Source of the DNA: Bryobacterales bacterium
Lineage (GTDB): Bacteria; Acidobacteriota; Terriglobia; Bryobacterales; Bryobacteraceae
Direction: 5' to 3'
DNA: 64,000 nucleotides
Assembly: GCA_009697505.1 (NCBI GenBank)
Contig: SHUD01000002.1
Location: 1 to 64,000 of the forward strand
This document shows, one piece after another, positions 34,308 through 41,910 of this stretch. The notes below the pieces were generated by a model. That model was given only the letters and a program-made list of their open reading frames with translations. It was not told the DNA's origin and made no database searches. Each line of letters opens with the position of its first letter. Within the stretch, counting starts at the first letter, position 1. Both the position numbers and the translations under genes were made by a program.

Positions 34308-35518
34308 GCGGAGGTTTCCAGATTGCGCGCGAGCAGGTCCAGGAACAGGCCGACGTCGGTGACCACGCCGACCGCCTGGCCGGTGCCGCGGTCGCTGACC
34401 TTCGTCGCGACGGCGGGATTGATATCCACGCACACGATTTTCACCCAGCTCGGCAGCATGTTCCCGGTCGCGATCGAATGCAGCATCGAGCCCAGGCACA
34501 GCACCAGGCCCGCGCCCTTCAACTGTTCGGCGTAGGCGTCCTGGGCTTGGTTCATGTCGGTGATGGTGTCCGGCAAGGGGCCATCGTCGCGCAGGCTGCC
34601 GGCCAGCACGAAAGGGACTCCGGCCTTGACGCATTCGTACATGACGCCGCTCTTGAGACGCCCCGCCTCGACCGCCTTGGCGATACCGCCCGCGTGGTAA
34701 ATCGCGTTGATGGCCCGCATGTGATTGCGATGGCCGTGCTCTTCCAGCCGCCCGTCGCTTTGACGCACGCCGAGCGAGGTGCCGAGCAGGGACGCTTCGA
34801 TGTCGTGTACTCCCAGCGCATTTCCCGCGAGCAGCGCCTGCACCCAGCCGCGCTGAATCAGCTTGGAAAGCCCCTGTGCGCCGCCGGTGTGCACGATCAC
34901 GGGTCCGCCCACCACAACAATTTTCTGGCTGTGCTCGCGGCACTGGCGCATCAGGACGGCAGTCTGGCGGATGGCGGTCTCCACCTGGCGTTCGGAGGAA
35001 ATGCCGTTGCTCATGAACGCGAAAGCGGTGCGGTCGCGTTCCTTGGATTCGGGCACCACGCGGATGCCGCGCATGCCGACGACCACCTGATCGCCCGTCT
35101 TGAGATCACGGAGTCGCCTGCACGCCGCGCGCTTGCCGCGGACCACGATCATGGCGTCCATACGCTGGCTCTCCACTTCGAGCCATTCGCCGTTCCGGCG
35201 CACCAGTGTCTTGTGATTGGTGGTGGAGTAAAAGTCTTCCGGCGCGCAGCAGTCCTTGTCGACGGTGGCGAGTTCGGCCTGGCCCGAGTCGGTCGGCGTG
35301 CAGCCCAGGTCCAGAAGCTGGCCCAGGATCTGCTCCATGTCGGCGGCGTTCCCGGCCTCGATTTTCAGGCGCAGCCGGGAGTTGTCGGCGTTGGTGCGGC
35401 CGATCTCGAACTGCTCGACTTCAAAGCGGCCGTTGTATTCCACCACCGTGTCGAAGATGCGCTCCATCAGGTGCGAATCGATCAGGTGGCCTTCGGCCTC
35501 AACTACTTCTTGCTGCAT
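34304..35518 (-). CDS. Archaeal-type ornithine cyclodeaminase (TIGR00300 family)
   Basis: A 404-residue protein of the LOR/SDH-like TIGR00300 family. The N-terminal domain (residues 1-100; IDSHLMERIFDTVVEYNGRF) is the conserved LOR/SDH domain. The C-terminal Rossmann-like half has VVVGGPVIVHTGGAQ, GNALGVHDIEASLLGTSLG and VCVDINPAVATK. Members from Methanococcus and the C-terminal part of cyanobacterial ArgZ/AgrE turn ornithine into proline with ammonia release. It overlaps queF by ATGA and sits just downstream of argFGHR on the other strand, so it may draw on the same ornithine pool. Confidence 0.8.
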   Translation of the reverse strand: MQQEVVEAEGHLIDSHLMERIFDTVVEYNGRFEVEQFEIGRTNADNSRLRLKIEAGNAADMEQILGQLLDLGCTPTDSGQAELATVDKDCCAPEDFYSTTNHKTLVRRNGEWLEVESQRMDAMIVVRGKRAACRRLRDLKTGDQVVVGMRGIRVVPESKERDRTAFAFMSNGISSERQVETAIRQTAVLMRQCREHSQKIVVVGGPVIVHTGGAQGLSKLIQRGWVQALLAGNALGVHDIEASLLGTSLGVRQSDGRLEEHGHRNHMRAINAIYHAGGIAKAVEAGRLKSGVMYECVKAGVPFVLAGSLRDDGPLPDTITDMNQAQDAYAEQLKGAGLVLCLGSMLHSIATGNMLPSWVKIVCVDINPAVATKVSDRGTGQAVGVVTDVGLFLDLLARNLETSA

Positions 35519-35572
35519 GGGTAACTTTCAGGATAGCGCGAAATCGCGGAGCGCCAGTATCTAATCGCGATA

Positions 35573-35595
35573 CACCATTCTGGTGCATAATGGTG
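35573..35595 (+). promoter_or_regulatory. Inverted repeat, candidate operator of RHH gene
   Basis: CACCATT (35573-35579) and AATGGTG (35589-35595) are a perfect 7-bp inverted repeat with a 9-bp spacer. It ends 2 bp before the ATG of the ribbon-helix-helix gene. RHH regulators often bind such sites and repress themselves. Confidence 0.5.
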
Positions 35596-35597
35596 CT

Positions 35598-35861
35598 ATG
35601 AGCGTGAGTGAAAAGGCCGTGCGGCAGAGCGTGACCTTGCCTGCGAAGGTCGCTAAGCAGGTTCGTTCCACGGCCAGGAGCCGCCGGCTTAGTGCGAACC
35701 GTGTCCTGGTGGAACTGGTCGAGGAAGGGATGGAAGCACGCAAGCGCCGGGAACGGGAGTTCCACGCGCTAACCGAAAGCCTTCGTCAAGCCACCGATCC
35801 CGCCGAAATTGAACGCCTCGGTAACGAGCTAAGGCGCATGGTGTTCGGAGGCAGTGTCTAG
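35598..35861 (+). CDS. Ribbon-helix-helix-like regulator or solitary antitoxin
   Basis: An 87-residue protein. The start RQSVTLPAKVAKQVRSTARS and SANRVLVELVEEGMEARKR have the strand-helix-helix pattern of CopG/RHH DNA-binding proteins, followed by a charged helical tail (REREFHALTESLRQA). No toxin gene follows; the next gene on this strand is the separate vapBC. I chose ATG 35598 because it follows the inverted repeat, although an ATG at 35583 inside the repeat is possible. Confidence 0.65.
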   Translation: MSVSEKAVRQSVTLPAKVAKQVRSTARSRRLSANRVLVELVEEGMEARKRREREFHALTESLRQATDPAEIERLGNELRRMVFGGSV

Positions 35862-35885
35862 GATCGCGGGCTGGTATCGGAACTA

Positions 35886-35975
35886 TCGGCGTCCATCTGC
35901 GTTTATCCGTGCCATTATCTGGGGGGGGGCTATTTTCTAATCTCGCCGCCGATGAACGCGGATCGACACAGATAC
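35886..35975. repeat. Interspersed-repeat-like palindromic segment
   Basis: CATCTGCGTTTATCCGTG on one side and the complement of GATGAACGCGGATCGACACAGAT on the other resemble the short ATCTGCGTTTATC... repeats scattered in many bacterial intergenic regions. A run of nine G (35921-35929) lies between. It sits between the RHH gene and vapBC. Confidence 0.4.
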
Positions 35976-35990
35976 TGAGTCCCGTCCGAG

Positions 35991-36020
35991 TGTTATCATA
36001 ATGAGTATCCAGTGATAACA
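35991..36020 (+). promoter_or_regulatory. Inverted repeat over the vapB start, candidate operator
   Basis: TGTTATCA (35991-35998) and TGATAACA (36013-36020) are a perfect 8-bp inverted repeat with a 14-bp spacer. The last A is the first base of the vapB ATG. A VapB-VapC complex bound here would block both transcription and ribosome access, the usual autoregulation of toxin-antitoxin operons. Confidence 0.6.
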
Positions 36021-36244
36021 TGATTCGCACGCAGGTGAGTCTGGACGAGAAAGAGTATGCCCAGGCAAAAAAGGAAGCGCGCGTTCTAGGTATTTCCGTC
36101 GCGGAGTACGTGCGCCGGGCGCTGCGCGAGATGCTCCCGCCCAGGGGCGATGGAGCCTGGATGCGCTACGCGGGCTTCGTCGAATCCGGCGATTCCCGCT
36201 CCAGCCAGTCGATCGACGACATCGTTTATGGCGCGAAAGACTGA
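36020..36244 (+). CDS. vapB: VapB-type ribbon-helix-helix antitoxin
   Basis: A 74-residue antitoxin. The N-terminal RHH DNA-binding part is IRTQVSLDEKEYAQAKKEAR and LGISVAEYVRRALREML. The C-terminal tail (SGDSRSSQSIDDIVYGAKD) would wrap the toxin. It overlaps the PIN toxin by 17 bp, the usual antitoxin-first arrangement. An 8-bp inverted repeat overlaps its start codon. Confidence 0.85.
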   Translation: MIRTQVSLDEKEYAQAKKEARVLGISVAEYVRRALREMLPPRGDGAWMRYAGFVESGDSRSSQSIDDIVYGAKD

Positions 36245-36632
36245 GTGCTACGTCGACACCTCGGGCTTCATCGCGTTTCTGGATAAGTCCGACAGTTTTC
36301 ACGCGCTGTATCGCAGGTTATTCGCGAACCCTCCGCCGCTGGTGACTTCGGCGCTGGTGATTGCCGAAGGGCACGGCTGGTTCTTGCGCCGTTACGACCA
36401 ATACCGGGCCGTGCAGTTTCTCGCGTTCGTGGAGGCCTTGCCGGCGCTCACGATTGAAGCATTCGATTCCGCCGGACTCGAACGCGCCAGCCGCATCGTT
36501 AAGAAATACCCGGGCCAGAAACTCACGCTTGCCGACGCCCATGGTCTGGCGATCCTGCAGGCCCGCAGGTCCCCGGTGTGCTGGTCCACGGACCGGCATT
36601 TAGGATTGGGCGGCGTACCGTTAGTTGGATAG
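36228..36632 (+). CDS. vapC: VapC-type PIN-domain toxin ribonuclease
   Basis: A 134-residue PIN-domain RNase. All four acidic positions are visible: Asp10 in CYVDTSGFIAF, Glu in TSALVIAEGHGW, Asp in LTLADAHGLAI and Asp in CWSTDRHLG. VapC toxins cut specific RNAs, often initiator tRNA or rRNA, and are held inactive by VapB. I chose ATG 36228 because it places the first Asp correctly; an ATG upstream reads antitoxin sequence out of frame. It converges with a DinB gene, with 12 bp of overlap. Confidence 0.87.
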   Translation: MARKTECYVDTSGFIAFLDKSDSFHALYRRLFANPPPLVTSALVIAEGHGWFLRRYDQYRAVQFLAFVEALPALTIEAFDSAGLERASRIVKKYPGQKLTLADAHGLAILQARRSPVCWSTDRHLGLGGVPLVG

Positions 36633-37130
36633 CCGCGCGAGCTTCGCCGCGCTGATGGCCTGGCCGACGTGGCGCTGGGTGTGTTCGGCGATGTGAACCA
36701 GGAGTCCGATGACCGTCGCCGGGAGCTGTTTGCGGCCCACGCCGCGCGGGTCGGTGAGATGGGCGGGATCGAGGGCGCGCGTGATCGCCTCGGCTTTTTC
36801 GAATGCGGTGTTGAGTCCGGCCAGCAGCATTTCGCGCGTGGCGCCGGGTTCCTTCTCGGCTTTGAGCACGGCCATCTGCGCGTCGGAGAGTTGTCCGCCT
36901 TGGACGTAAGTCATTAAACGATCGGTCGAGCCCGCGATGTGCCGCAGGTGGAAGCCGACGGAGCCGAAGCCGTGGGGCGTGGCCCAGATCTGTTCGGTGG
37001 TCAGGCCTTCGGTGTATTTGGCGAGGTCTTCGCGCGCCATCTGGAAGGAATAGAGCAGGGGCGCCACGAAGTGGTTGACGCCGGGCAGAGCTCCCCTCAT
37101 CCATGGCTCCGGCAGCGCGGTTGGCATCAT
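36621..37130 (-). CDS. DinB family protein
   Basis: A 169-residue four-helix-bundle protein of the DinB/YfiT-like superfamily. WATPHGFGSVGFHLRHIAGS and VIGLLVHIAEHTQRHVGQA carry the three spaced histidines expected for the divalent-metal site. Known relatives are metal-dependent thiol transferases, including bacillithiol transferases, which would fit the presence of bshC, but the substrate is not shown. No signal peptide. The ATG is 37130 or the next codon. Confidence 0.82.
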   Translation of the reverse strand: MMPTALPEPWMRGALPGVNHFVAPLLYSFQMAREDLAKYTEGLTTEQIWATPHGFGSVGFHLRHIAGSTDRLMTYVQGGQLSDAQMAVLKAEKEPGATREMLLAGLNTAFEKAEAITRALDPAHLTDPRGVGRKQLPATVIGLLVHIAEHTQRHVGQAISAAKLARLSN

Positions 37131-37180
37131 AAACTCCAGTTTAGGCTGAGAAATCCCGCCAGCCGCAGCGACTAGTCTGT

Positions 37181-37624
37181 GTGCACCTGCTTGCTCTGTT
37201 ACTGCTCCTCGCGCAAAGCCTGCTCCTGGCCCAGAGCCGGGCCGAATACGTCGGTGGAACCGTGTCCGCCATGCCCAGCGGAGCGGCGGGATCAGTGGAG
37301 ACCGCGGATCAGGAATACTTCGCGTTTTACGCCAAGGGCTCGCAGGTGAGGGTGCCCTACCAGCGCATCAACCTGCTCGAGTACGGCCAGAAAGTGGACC
37401 GGCGGCTGCTGATGGCGGTGGTGATTTCGCCGGTATTCGTGCTCTCCAAGTCGCGCAAGCATTTCCTGACGGTCGGCTATGCCGATGAGGACGGCAAGCA
37501 GCAAGCGGTGGTGTTCCGCGTCGAAAAAAACGGCATCCGGCCCGTGCTGGCGGGTCTGGAAGCGCGCACCGGATTGAAGGTGCAATATCAGGACCCGGAA
37601 GCCCGCAAGGCCGGGAAAGGATAA
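37181..37624 (+). CDS. Exported hypothetical protein
   Basis: A 147-residue product with a leucine-rich signal peptide (LLALLLLLAQSLLLAQSRA) and a beta-rich mature part (EYVGGTVSAMPSG, SQVRVPYQRINLLEYG). FLTVGYADEDGKQQAVVFRV looks like a PH-like or SHOCT-free barrel seen in membrane-stress proteins, but no family is certain. The start is GTG 37181; no good ribosome-binding site is seen. The next gene follows after 9 bp on the same strand. Confidence 0.6.
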   Translation: MHLLALLLLLAQSLLLAQSRAEYVGGTVSAMPSGAAGSVETADQEYFAFYAKGSQVRVPYQRINLLEYGQKVDRRLLMAVVISPVFVLSKSRKHFLTVGYADEDGKQQAVVFRVEKNGIRPVLAGLEARTGLKVQYQDPEARKAGKG

Positions 37625-37633
37625 ACGTAAACC

Positions 37634-38209
37634 ATGCACCCACTCCTCTTGATGCTGGCGCTGGCACAGGCTCCCGACGATCTCAGCGAACAAATCGTCC
37701 GTGTGAAGCGTGTTTATGTGGATCGCCTCACCGGCGGCGAAACGGCCGCGCAGATGCGCGATCTGATCATGAGCAGCCTGCAAGGCTCAAAACTGTTTGT
37801 GATTACCGAAAACCCGGAGCGGGCCGACGCCTTCCTGCGCGGCGCTGCTGAAGACCTGGTATTTACGGATGCCTTCTCTTCTTCCGAAGGCGTGCGCATG
37901 TCGGCCGGCGAGGGGGAGAGTTCGGCTTCGAGCACGGGTTCGCGCGTGAGCGGGGTCAGCAACACCGTCAGCAACCGGAGCAGCCGGCGCCTCAGCGTGG
38001 GAGTGGGCGACCACGAATCGCTGAGCACGCGGGAGCGCAAGCATGAAGCCCTGGCCACCGTGCGCCTGGTGAACAAAGACGGCGACGTCATCTGGTCCAC
38101 CACGCAAGAAAGCAACGGCGCGAAATTCCGCGGAGCCAGCGCCGACGTCGCCGATAAGATCACCCGCCAACTCGTGGCCGATTACCAGCGCCTGCGCAAA
38201 CGCAACTAA
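37634..38209 (+). CDS. Exported hypothetical protein
   Basis: A 191-residue product with a short hydrophobic N-terminus (MHPLLLMLALAQAPDD). VKRVYVDRLTGGETAAQMRDLIMSSL and KLFVITENPERADAFLRG resemble the nucleotide-free CsgG/TolB-N-like domains of outer-membrane assembly proteins. A Ser/Arg-rich middle (residues about 95-130) follows, then ATVRLVNKDGDVIWSTTQES, a strand pattern also seen in such domains. Function is not known. It overlaps the convergent receiver gene by 4 bp. Confidence 0.6.
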   Translation: MHPLLLMLALAQAPDDLSEQIVRVKRVYVDRLTGGETAAQMRDLIMSSLQGSKLFVITENPERADAFLRGAAEDLVFTDAFSSSEGVRMSAGEGESSASSTGSRVSGVSNTVSNRSSRRLSVGVGDHESLSTRERKHEALATVRLVNKDGDVIWSTTQESNGAKFRGASADVADKITRQLVADYQRLRKRN

Positions 38210-38598
38210 GTTGTTTCCGCATGGCGCTTCAGAATCCGCGCCAAGTTTTGTGAGAATGCCGAGCGGGCCAGCACCATATTGCAGCCGGCTTCCTGCGCCT
38301 GCTGCTTCAATTCGCCTTGCACGTGCGAAACGTAGCCGACCAGGCCGATCTTGCTGAGAGCCGGATCGGCTTTCAGGGAACGGATGAGTTGCAACGGATC
38401 GAGGCAGGTGCAGTTCAGGTCGATGACGATGACCGCGGGCTGTTCGGCGGCACCATCCAGCGCGTCTTTTTCGCTCTTGACGAAGCTGACGGGCAGGCCC
38501 GCGCGCTTGGCGGCTTCGTTGATCTTGACGGTGAAGAATAAATCTTCGAGTACGGCCAAGACTTTCCTGGTGGGTGCGGCGGACTTGCTAATGGACAT
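38206..38598 (-). CDS. Atypical CheY-like receiver domain protein
   Basis: A 130-residue stand-alone receiver-fold protein. The phosphoacceptor position is present in AVIVIDLNCTCLDPLQLIRSL, and an N-terminal ED pair (VLAVLEDLFF) could bind Mg. The conserved Lys of beta-5 is missing: the segment reads NMVLARSAFS. It may therefore not switch by normal phosphorylation. No histidine kinase or output domain is adjacent. It converges with the gene at 37634. Confidence 0.7.
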   Translation of the reverse strand: MSISKSAAPTRKVLAVLEDLFFTVKINEAAKRAGLPVSFVKSEKDALDGAAEQPAVIVIDLNCTCLDPLQLIRSLKADPALSKIGLVGYVSHVQGELKQQAQEAGCNMVLARSAFSQNLARILKRHAETT

Positions 38599-38665
38599 GC
38601 GAATGGATTGAAAGTACCGCGAGGAGTGAAATTCAATCCTAGCATGAAGCGCCGGATGTTCCGCG

Positions 38666-39343
38666 TTAGCGGGCAGCAGTCCGGCCGCGGCGTCTCCGCA
38701 TCAGGGCGATGACGACAAGGCCGCCTCCGATGAGCCCCAGGCTCGATCCTTCCGGCGTGGGCGCGGCCTGGCCCAATTCGAAGCTGTTGATTTGCACCCG
38801 GCCGTCCAGGTTGCCTAAGTTGTCGACGAAAATCGACGTGATCGGCGTGTCGCTCAAAATGCCGAAGAACTGCGGCGAAGTGGCGTTGGGAACGGTAATG
38901 CTGTAGTTGGTGCTGAACACGTCGCGCCCGTTCAATACGATCTGTTGGCTGCCGAAGCCGGAAACCGTCGCGAGCATGAAGGCCACAGCGTATGTATTCG
39001 CGGGCAAAGCAAGGTTGATTCCTGAATTCGTGCCATTCGTGGTTTGCGCCAACGCGGTCCCGTTCAGCGTGAGCGAGTTCGTCGTCGTGGCGTTGCTGTA
39101 TCCCGTAAAGATTGCGCCCGTGGTATCGGTGAACACTCCGCCGCTGAGGCCTGCCGGAGCAAAGGTCAGGGGCGACATGGAAAATGTCAGGCCTGCCGAT
39201 CCTGATGCCGTCTGCCAACTCGAATAGTCTCCTCCAGTGCTGGCGCAGCCACTTGTGCAATAGCTGTACTGGATAGTGGCGGACGCTGGCCCTACTAGCG
39301 CGGTAAGCGCCAAAATGAGAATTCCGGCACGCCAAATCGTCAT
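38666..39343 (-). CDS. PEP-CTERM-like exported protein
   Basis: A 225-residue exported protein. It has a signal peptide (WRAGILILALTALVGPASA) and a Thr/Ser/Asn-rich mature domain typical of PEP-CTERM substrates. The C-terminal sorting signal is TPEGSSLGLIGGGLVVIALM followed by the arginine cluster RRRRGRTAAR. The motif is PEG rather than PEP. In this system an exosortase cleaves the signal and anchors the protein at the surface; no exosortase gene is here. I chose ATG 39343 because AGGAGG lies upstream, rather than an ATG at 39376. Confidence 0.8.
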   Translation of the reverse strand: MTIWRAGILILALTALVGPASATIQYSYCTSGCASTGGDYSSWQTASGSAGLTFSMSPLTFAPAGLSGGVFTDTTGAIFTGYSNATTTNSLTLNGTALAQTTNGTNSGINLALPANTYAVAFMLATVSGFGSQQIVLNGRDVFSTNYSITVPNATSPQFFGILSDTPITSIFVDNLGNLDGRVQINSFELGQAAPTPEGSSLGLIGGGLVVIALMRRRRGRTAAR

Positions 39344-39473
39344 TGAGAAACCTCCTGGAACAATAGCGAGTCCCACTTCGGGACTCGCTTTCCAAAATGG
39401 TTCCGGAAAATGACGAATCTTCTCGCCCTGAGGCTATCGGATCTCTCCGTAGGCCTCGGGCTGGGGAGGGACG

Positions 39474-39704
39474 CTACGGTTTCGGTGCGGGTGGCGGCAA
39501 CGCGCGGGCGGGGCAGGCCGACTGGAAGCCGGTTTTGCTATGCATTCCGTCGCAGAACGGTTTATTTTGCGATTGTCCGCAGCGGCACAACCCGATGGTG
39601 GTGCGGCCGGCCAGGTCGAACGGATTGCCGTTCATGTCGTGGATGGTGAACTCGCCTTCAATGCGGAGGGAGCCGTTGTCGCGAACCGTTATTTTTGCGG
39701 GCAT
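39474..39704 (-). CDS. CDGSH iron-sulfur domain protein
   Basis: A 76-residue CDGSH-type protein. The CRCGQSQNKPFCDGMH segment carries the three Cys and one His that bind a 2Fe-2S cluster. The N-terminal half (NGSLRIEGEFTIHDMNGN) is the usual pairing strand region. The C-terminus is proline-rich. Small bacterial CDGSH proteins are thought to shuttle electrons or clusters. It lies between a PEP-CTERM-like gene and a GH88 gene. Confidence 0.88.
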   Translation of the reverse strand: MPAKITVRDNGSLRIEGEFTIHDMNGNPFDLAGRTTIGLCRCGQSQNKPFCDGMHSKTGFQSACPARALPPPAPKP

Positions 39705-39772
39705 TTTCTATGATCGTAGCAGATCGCGCCAAATTCTCTCTACAGAGAGCAGCCTATAATGGGAGGCAATAC

Positions 39773-40891
39773 ATGATTCATCTCGCTAGTGATACCGGAG
39801 AGGTGTTCTCACACTCCTACCAATTCGCGCAACGGCAGGTGCGCAGGCTGATCGAAAAACATCCGATGCTGTACCCGCTGCACACCAAAGACGGCGTGTG
39901 GGCGCATGAAGGAGAAATCTGGACGCGCTGGTCGGACGGCTTCCTTCCCGGCATGATGTGGATCTTCGCCAAACACGCCGAGCCGGAGTCCGCCGAAGCC
40001 AAGTACTGGTACGAGAACGCCGTGCGCTACACCACGCCGCTGGAGCCGCGCAAGAAAAATCGCGACGCGCACGATTTGGGTTTTTTGTTTTTGTCGACGT
40101 ACTATCGCTGGTACCGTCTGCGCCACGAACCCGCCAAGAAAGACGTGATCGTGGATGCCGGATCCATCCTGGCTACGCGATTCAACGAAAAAGGCGGATA
40201 TCTGAAATCCTACGTCGGGGATAATTCGGTGTTCATCGACACCATGATGAACGTGCCGATTATTCTCTACGCCGCCCGCGAAACCGGCGACCGGAAGTTG
40301 CGGGACATCGCCCTGCGCCACGCGCGGACCACGCGCCGCGTGCTGGTGCGCGGTGACGGCTCCACGGCGCACGAAGGTATTTTCGATACCGACACGGGGG
40401 AGTTCCTGCGCCAGGCGACGCATCAGGGTTATCGCGGCGACTCCTGCTGGTCGCGCGGCCTGACGTGGGCGCTCTACGGTTTCACCACCGTCTACGAGTA
40501 CAGCCGCGACCCGCACTTTCTGGAAACCGCGCAGGCGTGCGCGGATTTTTACATCACGCATTCTCCCGCCGACGGAATTCCGCCATGGGACTTCAACGCC
40601 CCGATGGAGAATCGCACGCTGCTGGATACCTCGGCCGCGGCGATTTGCGCGGCGGGCTTGCTGCGCCTCTGCCGCCTGGTTCCGGATTCGATGAAAGGCC
40701 ACCTCTATTGGTCTACCGCCGTGCGGATTCTCCGCTCCCTTTGCGAGAAGCACCTGGGCAAGATCGACCCCAAGTGGGAAGGCATTCTGAAAGGCGGCGT
40801 GTACCATGTGCACAAAGGCCTGGGCGTGGATGAATCCGTGATGTGGGGCGAATACTTCTTCTGCGAGGCGCTGGAGCGAGTGCTTTGGTAG
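39773..40891 (+). CDS. Glycoside hydrolase family 88 (unsaturated glucuronyl hydrolase-like)
   Basis: A 372-residue alpha/alpha-barrel hydrolase. HDLGFLFLSTYYRWYR carries one catalytic Asp and VFIDTMMNVPIILYAARETG the other, matching GH88 unsaturated glucuronyl/galacturonyl hydrolases. These remove unsaturated uronic acids left by polysaccharide lyases. No signal peptide, so probably cytoplasmic. I chose ATG 39773 because GGGAGG (39761-39766) precedes it; the frame is open upstream without conservation. GH105 is the close alternative. Confidence 0.85.
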   Translation: MIHLASDTGEVFSHSYQFAQRQVRRLIEKHPMLYPLHTKDGVWAHEGEIWTRWSDGFLPGMMWIFAKHAEPESAEAKYWYENAVRYTTPLEPRKKNRDAHDLGFLFLSTYYRWYRLRHEPAKKDVIVDAGSILATRFNEKGGYLKSYVGDNSVFIDTMMNVPIILYAARETGDRKLRDIALRHARTTRRVLVRGDGSTAHEGIFDTDTGEFLRQATHQGYRGDSCWSRGLTWALYGFTTVYEYSRDPHFLETAQACADFYITHSPADGIPPWDFNAPMENRTLLDTSAAAICAAGLLRLCRLVPDSMKGHLYWSTAVRILRSLCEKHLGKIDPKWEGILKGGVYHVHKGLGVDESVMWGEYFFCEALERVLW

Positions 40892-40900
40892 CGCCCTGGG

Positions 40901-41009
40901 TGGGACCTGGATGTCTTCCGGCCGCAGACCGGCAAGTTCGGTGGTCACCAACAGCTTGCCCTCTTTCTCCTGTACTTCGACGGTGGCCTGCGATGGAACG
41001 CCCGGTCCC
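40901..41009 (-). pseudogene. Hsp20 (small heat-shock protein) remnant
   Basis: The reverse strand between GH88 and the IS element encodes SQATVEVQEKEGKLLVTTEL and AGLRPEDIQV, the N-terminal strands of an alpha-crystallin domain (PxVEVxExDGKLxVxAELPGxxxEDIxV). Before this segment an in-frame stop occurs, and after it the frame runs into GH88 antisense. It is too short to be a protein. It lies 12 bp from the left end of the IS element. Confidence 0.5.
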
Positions 41010-41021
41010 ATCTCTTATTTG

Positions 41022-41045
41022 GGCAACAAATCACTACACTCACAT
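41022..41045 (+). repeat. IS1595 left terminal inverted repeat
   Basis: GGCAACAAATCACTACACTC then ACAT. It pairs with the complement of 43024-43047, differing at positions 3, 15 and 16. Confidence 0.85.
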
Positions 41046-41095
41046 GGAATTTGCTAGGATGGACCCGACAGGCCGGTGTTCTATTCTCGCTATTT

Positions 41096-41861
41096 CTAAT
41101 CAACTGTGTTGTGGGATGGGCAGGCGTAGAGAAACAAACTTGCTTGCCCGCTTATAGTTCCGGGTCGAGGGGGGCGATAGTATGCACACGCTTCGGTTGT
41201 ATGGCTCTGCCTGAAAATGTCTTCGTACTGAAAAACGGCAGAGTAGCAGACAAAAAGGCTTCCTTTTTCGATAGCATCTACCTCCGCCGCGTTTAAGGGA
41301 GCGTTCTCCAAAAACTGCGGTCGATCTTTGCAATCCGGCTCCAACTTCGATTCCGGGGTCACCTTTCACGATCTTTGCGAGAGAACTAAACATACAGGGA
41401 AGTTTGGGCTGAAAATCGAACGTTTGCTTGATGCGCATTTGAAGTGCCGGAGTAGTGCCAGTGTTCCTAATGACTGCTTCGACACCAAGAATAAGACCTA
41501 CGGTTGGTCTGGCATTGATACGAGTAGTCTCATTAACAACATATGGCCTAACTTGTTGCCTAAAGGAAGCAATGGAAGCTTTAAGGGATTCACTAGCTGT
41601 ATCAGCAGCGCCCTTGGCGGCGTTGGCGCTGTCAATGGTGGCATCAGCTTGCCGCTTGGCTTCGATCAAGGACAGATTCAGAACGTGGTTTTGATACAGA
41701 ACCATTCCAGCAGTGAGAATAGTGAAGGCCGCCAGAATTCCATTGAAAATTACTTGAAGCTTGCGATAGCTGTTCTGGCGGCTGCGCTCTTGGGTTTGTT
41801 CGCGTGCCTCGCGCTCAGCAGGGGTCTCGATCAGGTGCGGACCGCTAGTATTTTCAGCCAC
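41096..41861 (-). pseudogene. IS1595 passenger: membrane-anchored protein, frameshifted
   Basis: A passenger gene inside the IS, starting with GTG 41861 behind GGGA. The N-terminal part reads coherently to about residue 167: charged N-terminus, one transmembrane helix (LQVIFNGILAAFTILTAGMV), coiled-coil-like residues (QADATIDSANAAKGAADTAS) and AVIRNTGTTPALQMRIKQ, then FSSLAKIVKGDPGIE. After that the frame becomes nonsense, but the next frame continues PDCKDRPQFLENAPLNAAEV to a stop at 41096, 50 bp inside the left repeat. A single frameshift near 41335-41365, around CCCC, explains both. Function unknown. The intact form would be about 255 aa. Confidence 0.7.
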
Positions 41862-41910
41862 CTAATGCTTTCCCTTTTGCTGTTTTTAGTCGCGCAGTGT
41901 GTAGTGTATT

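Noticed and set aside
35921-35929. Run of nine G as a possible contingency locus
   Set aside because: It is intergenic, not inside a reading frame or clear promoter spacer, so phase variation has no visible target.
36150-36227. Upstream ATG for vapC
   Set aside because: The added 26 residues are vapB sequence read out of frame and would displace the catalytic Asp from the N-terminus.
39755-39760. Perfect TATAAT upstream of the GH88 gene
   Set aside because: It abuts the GGGAGG ribosome-binding site, so a transcript starting from it would lack that site; probably chance.
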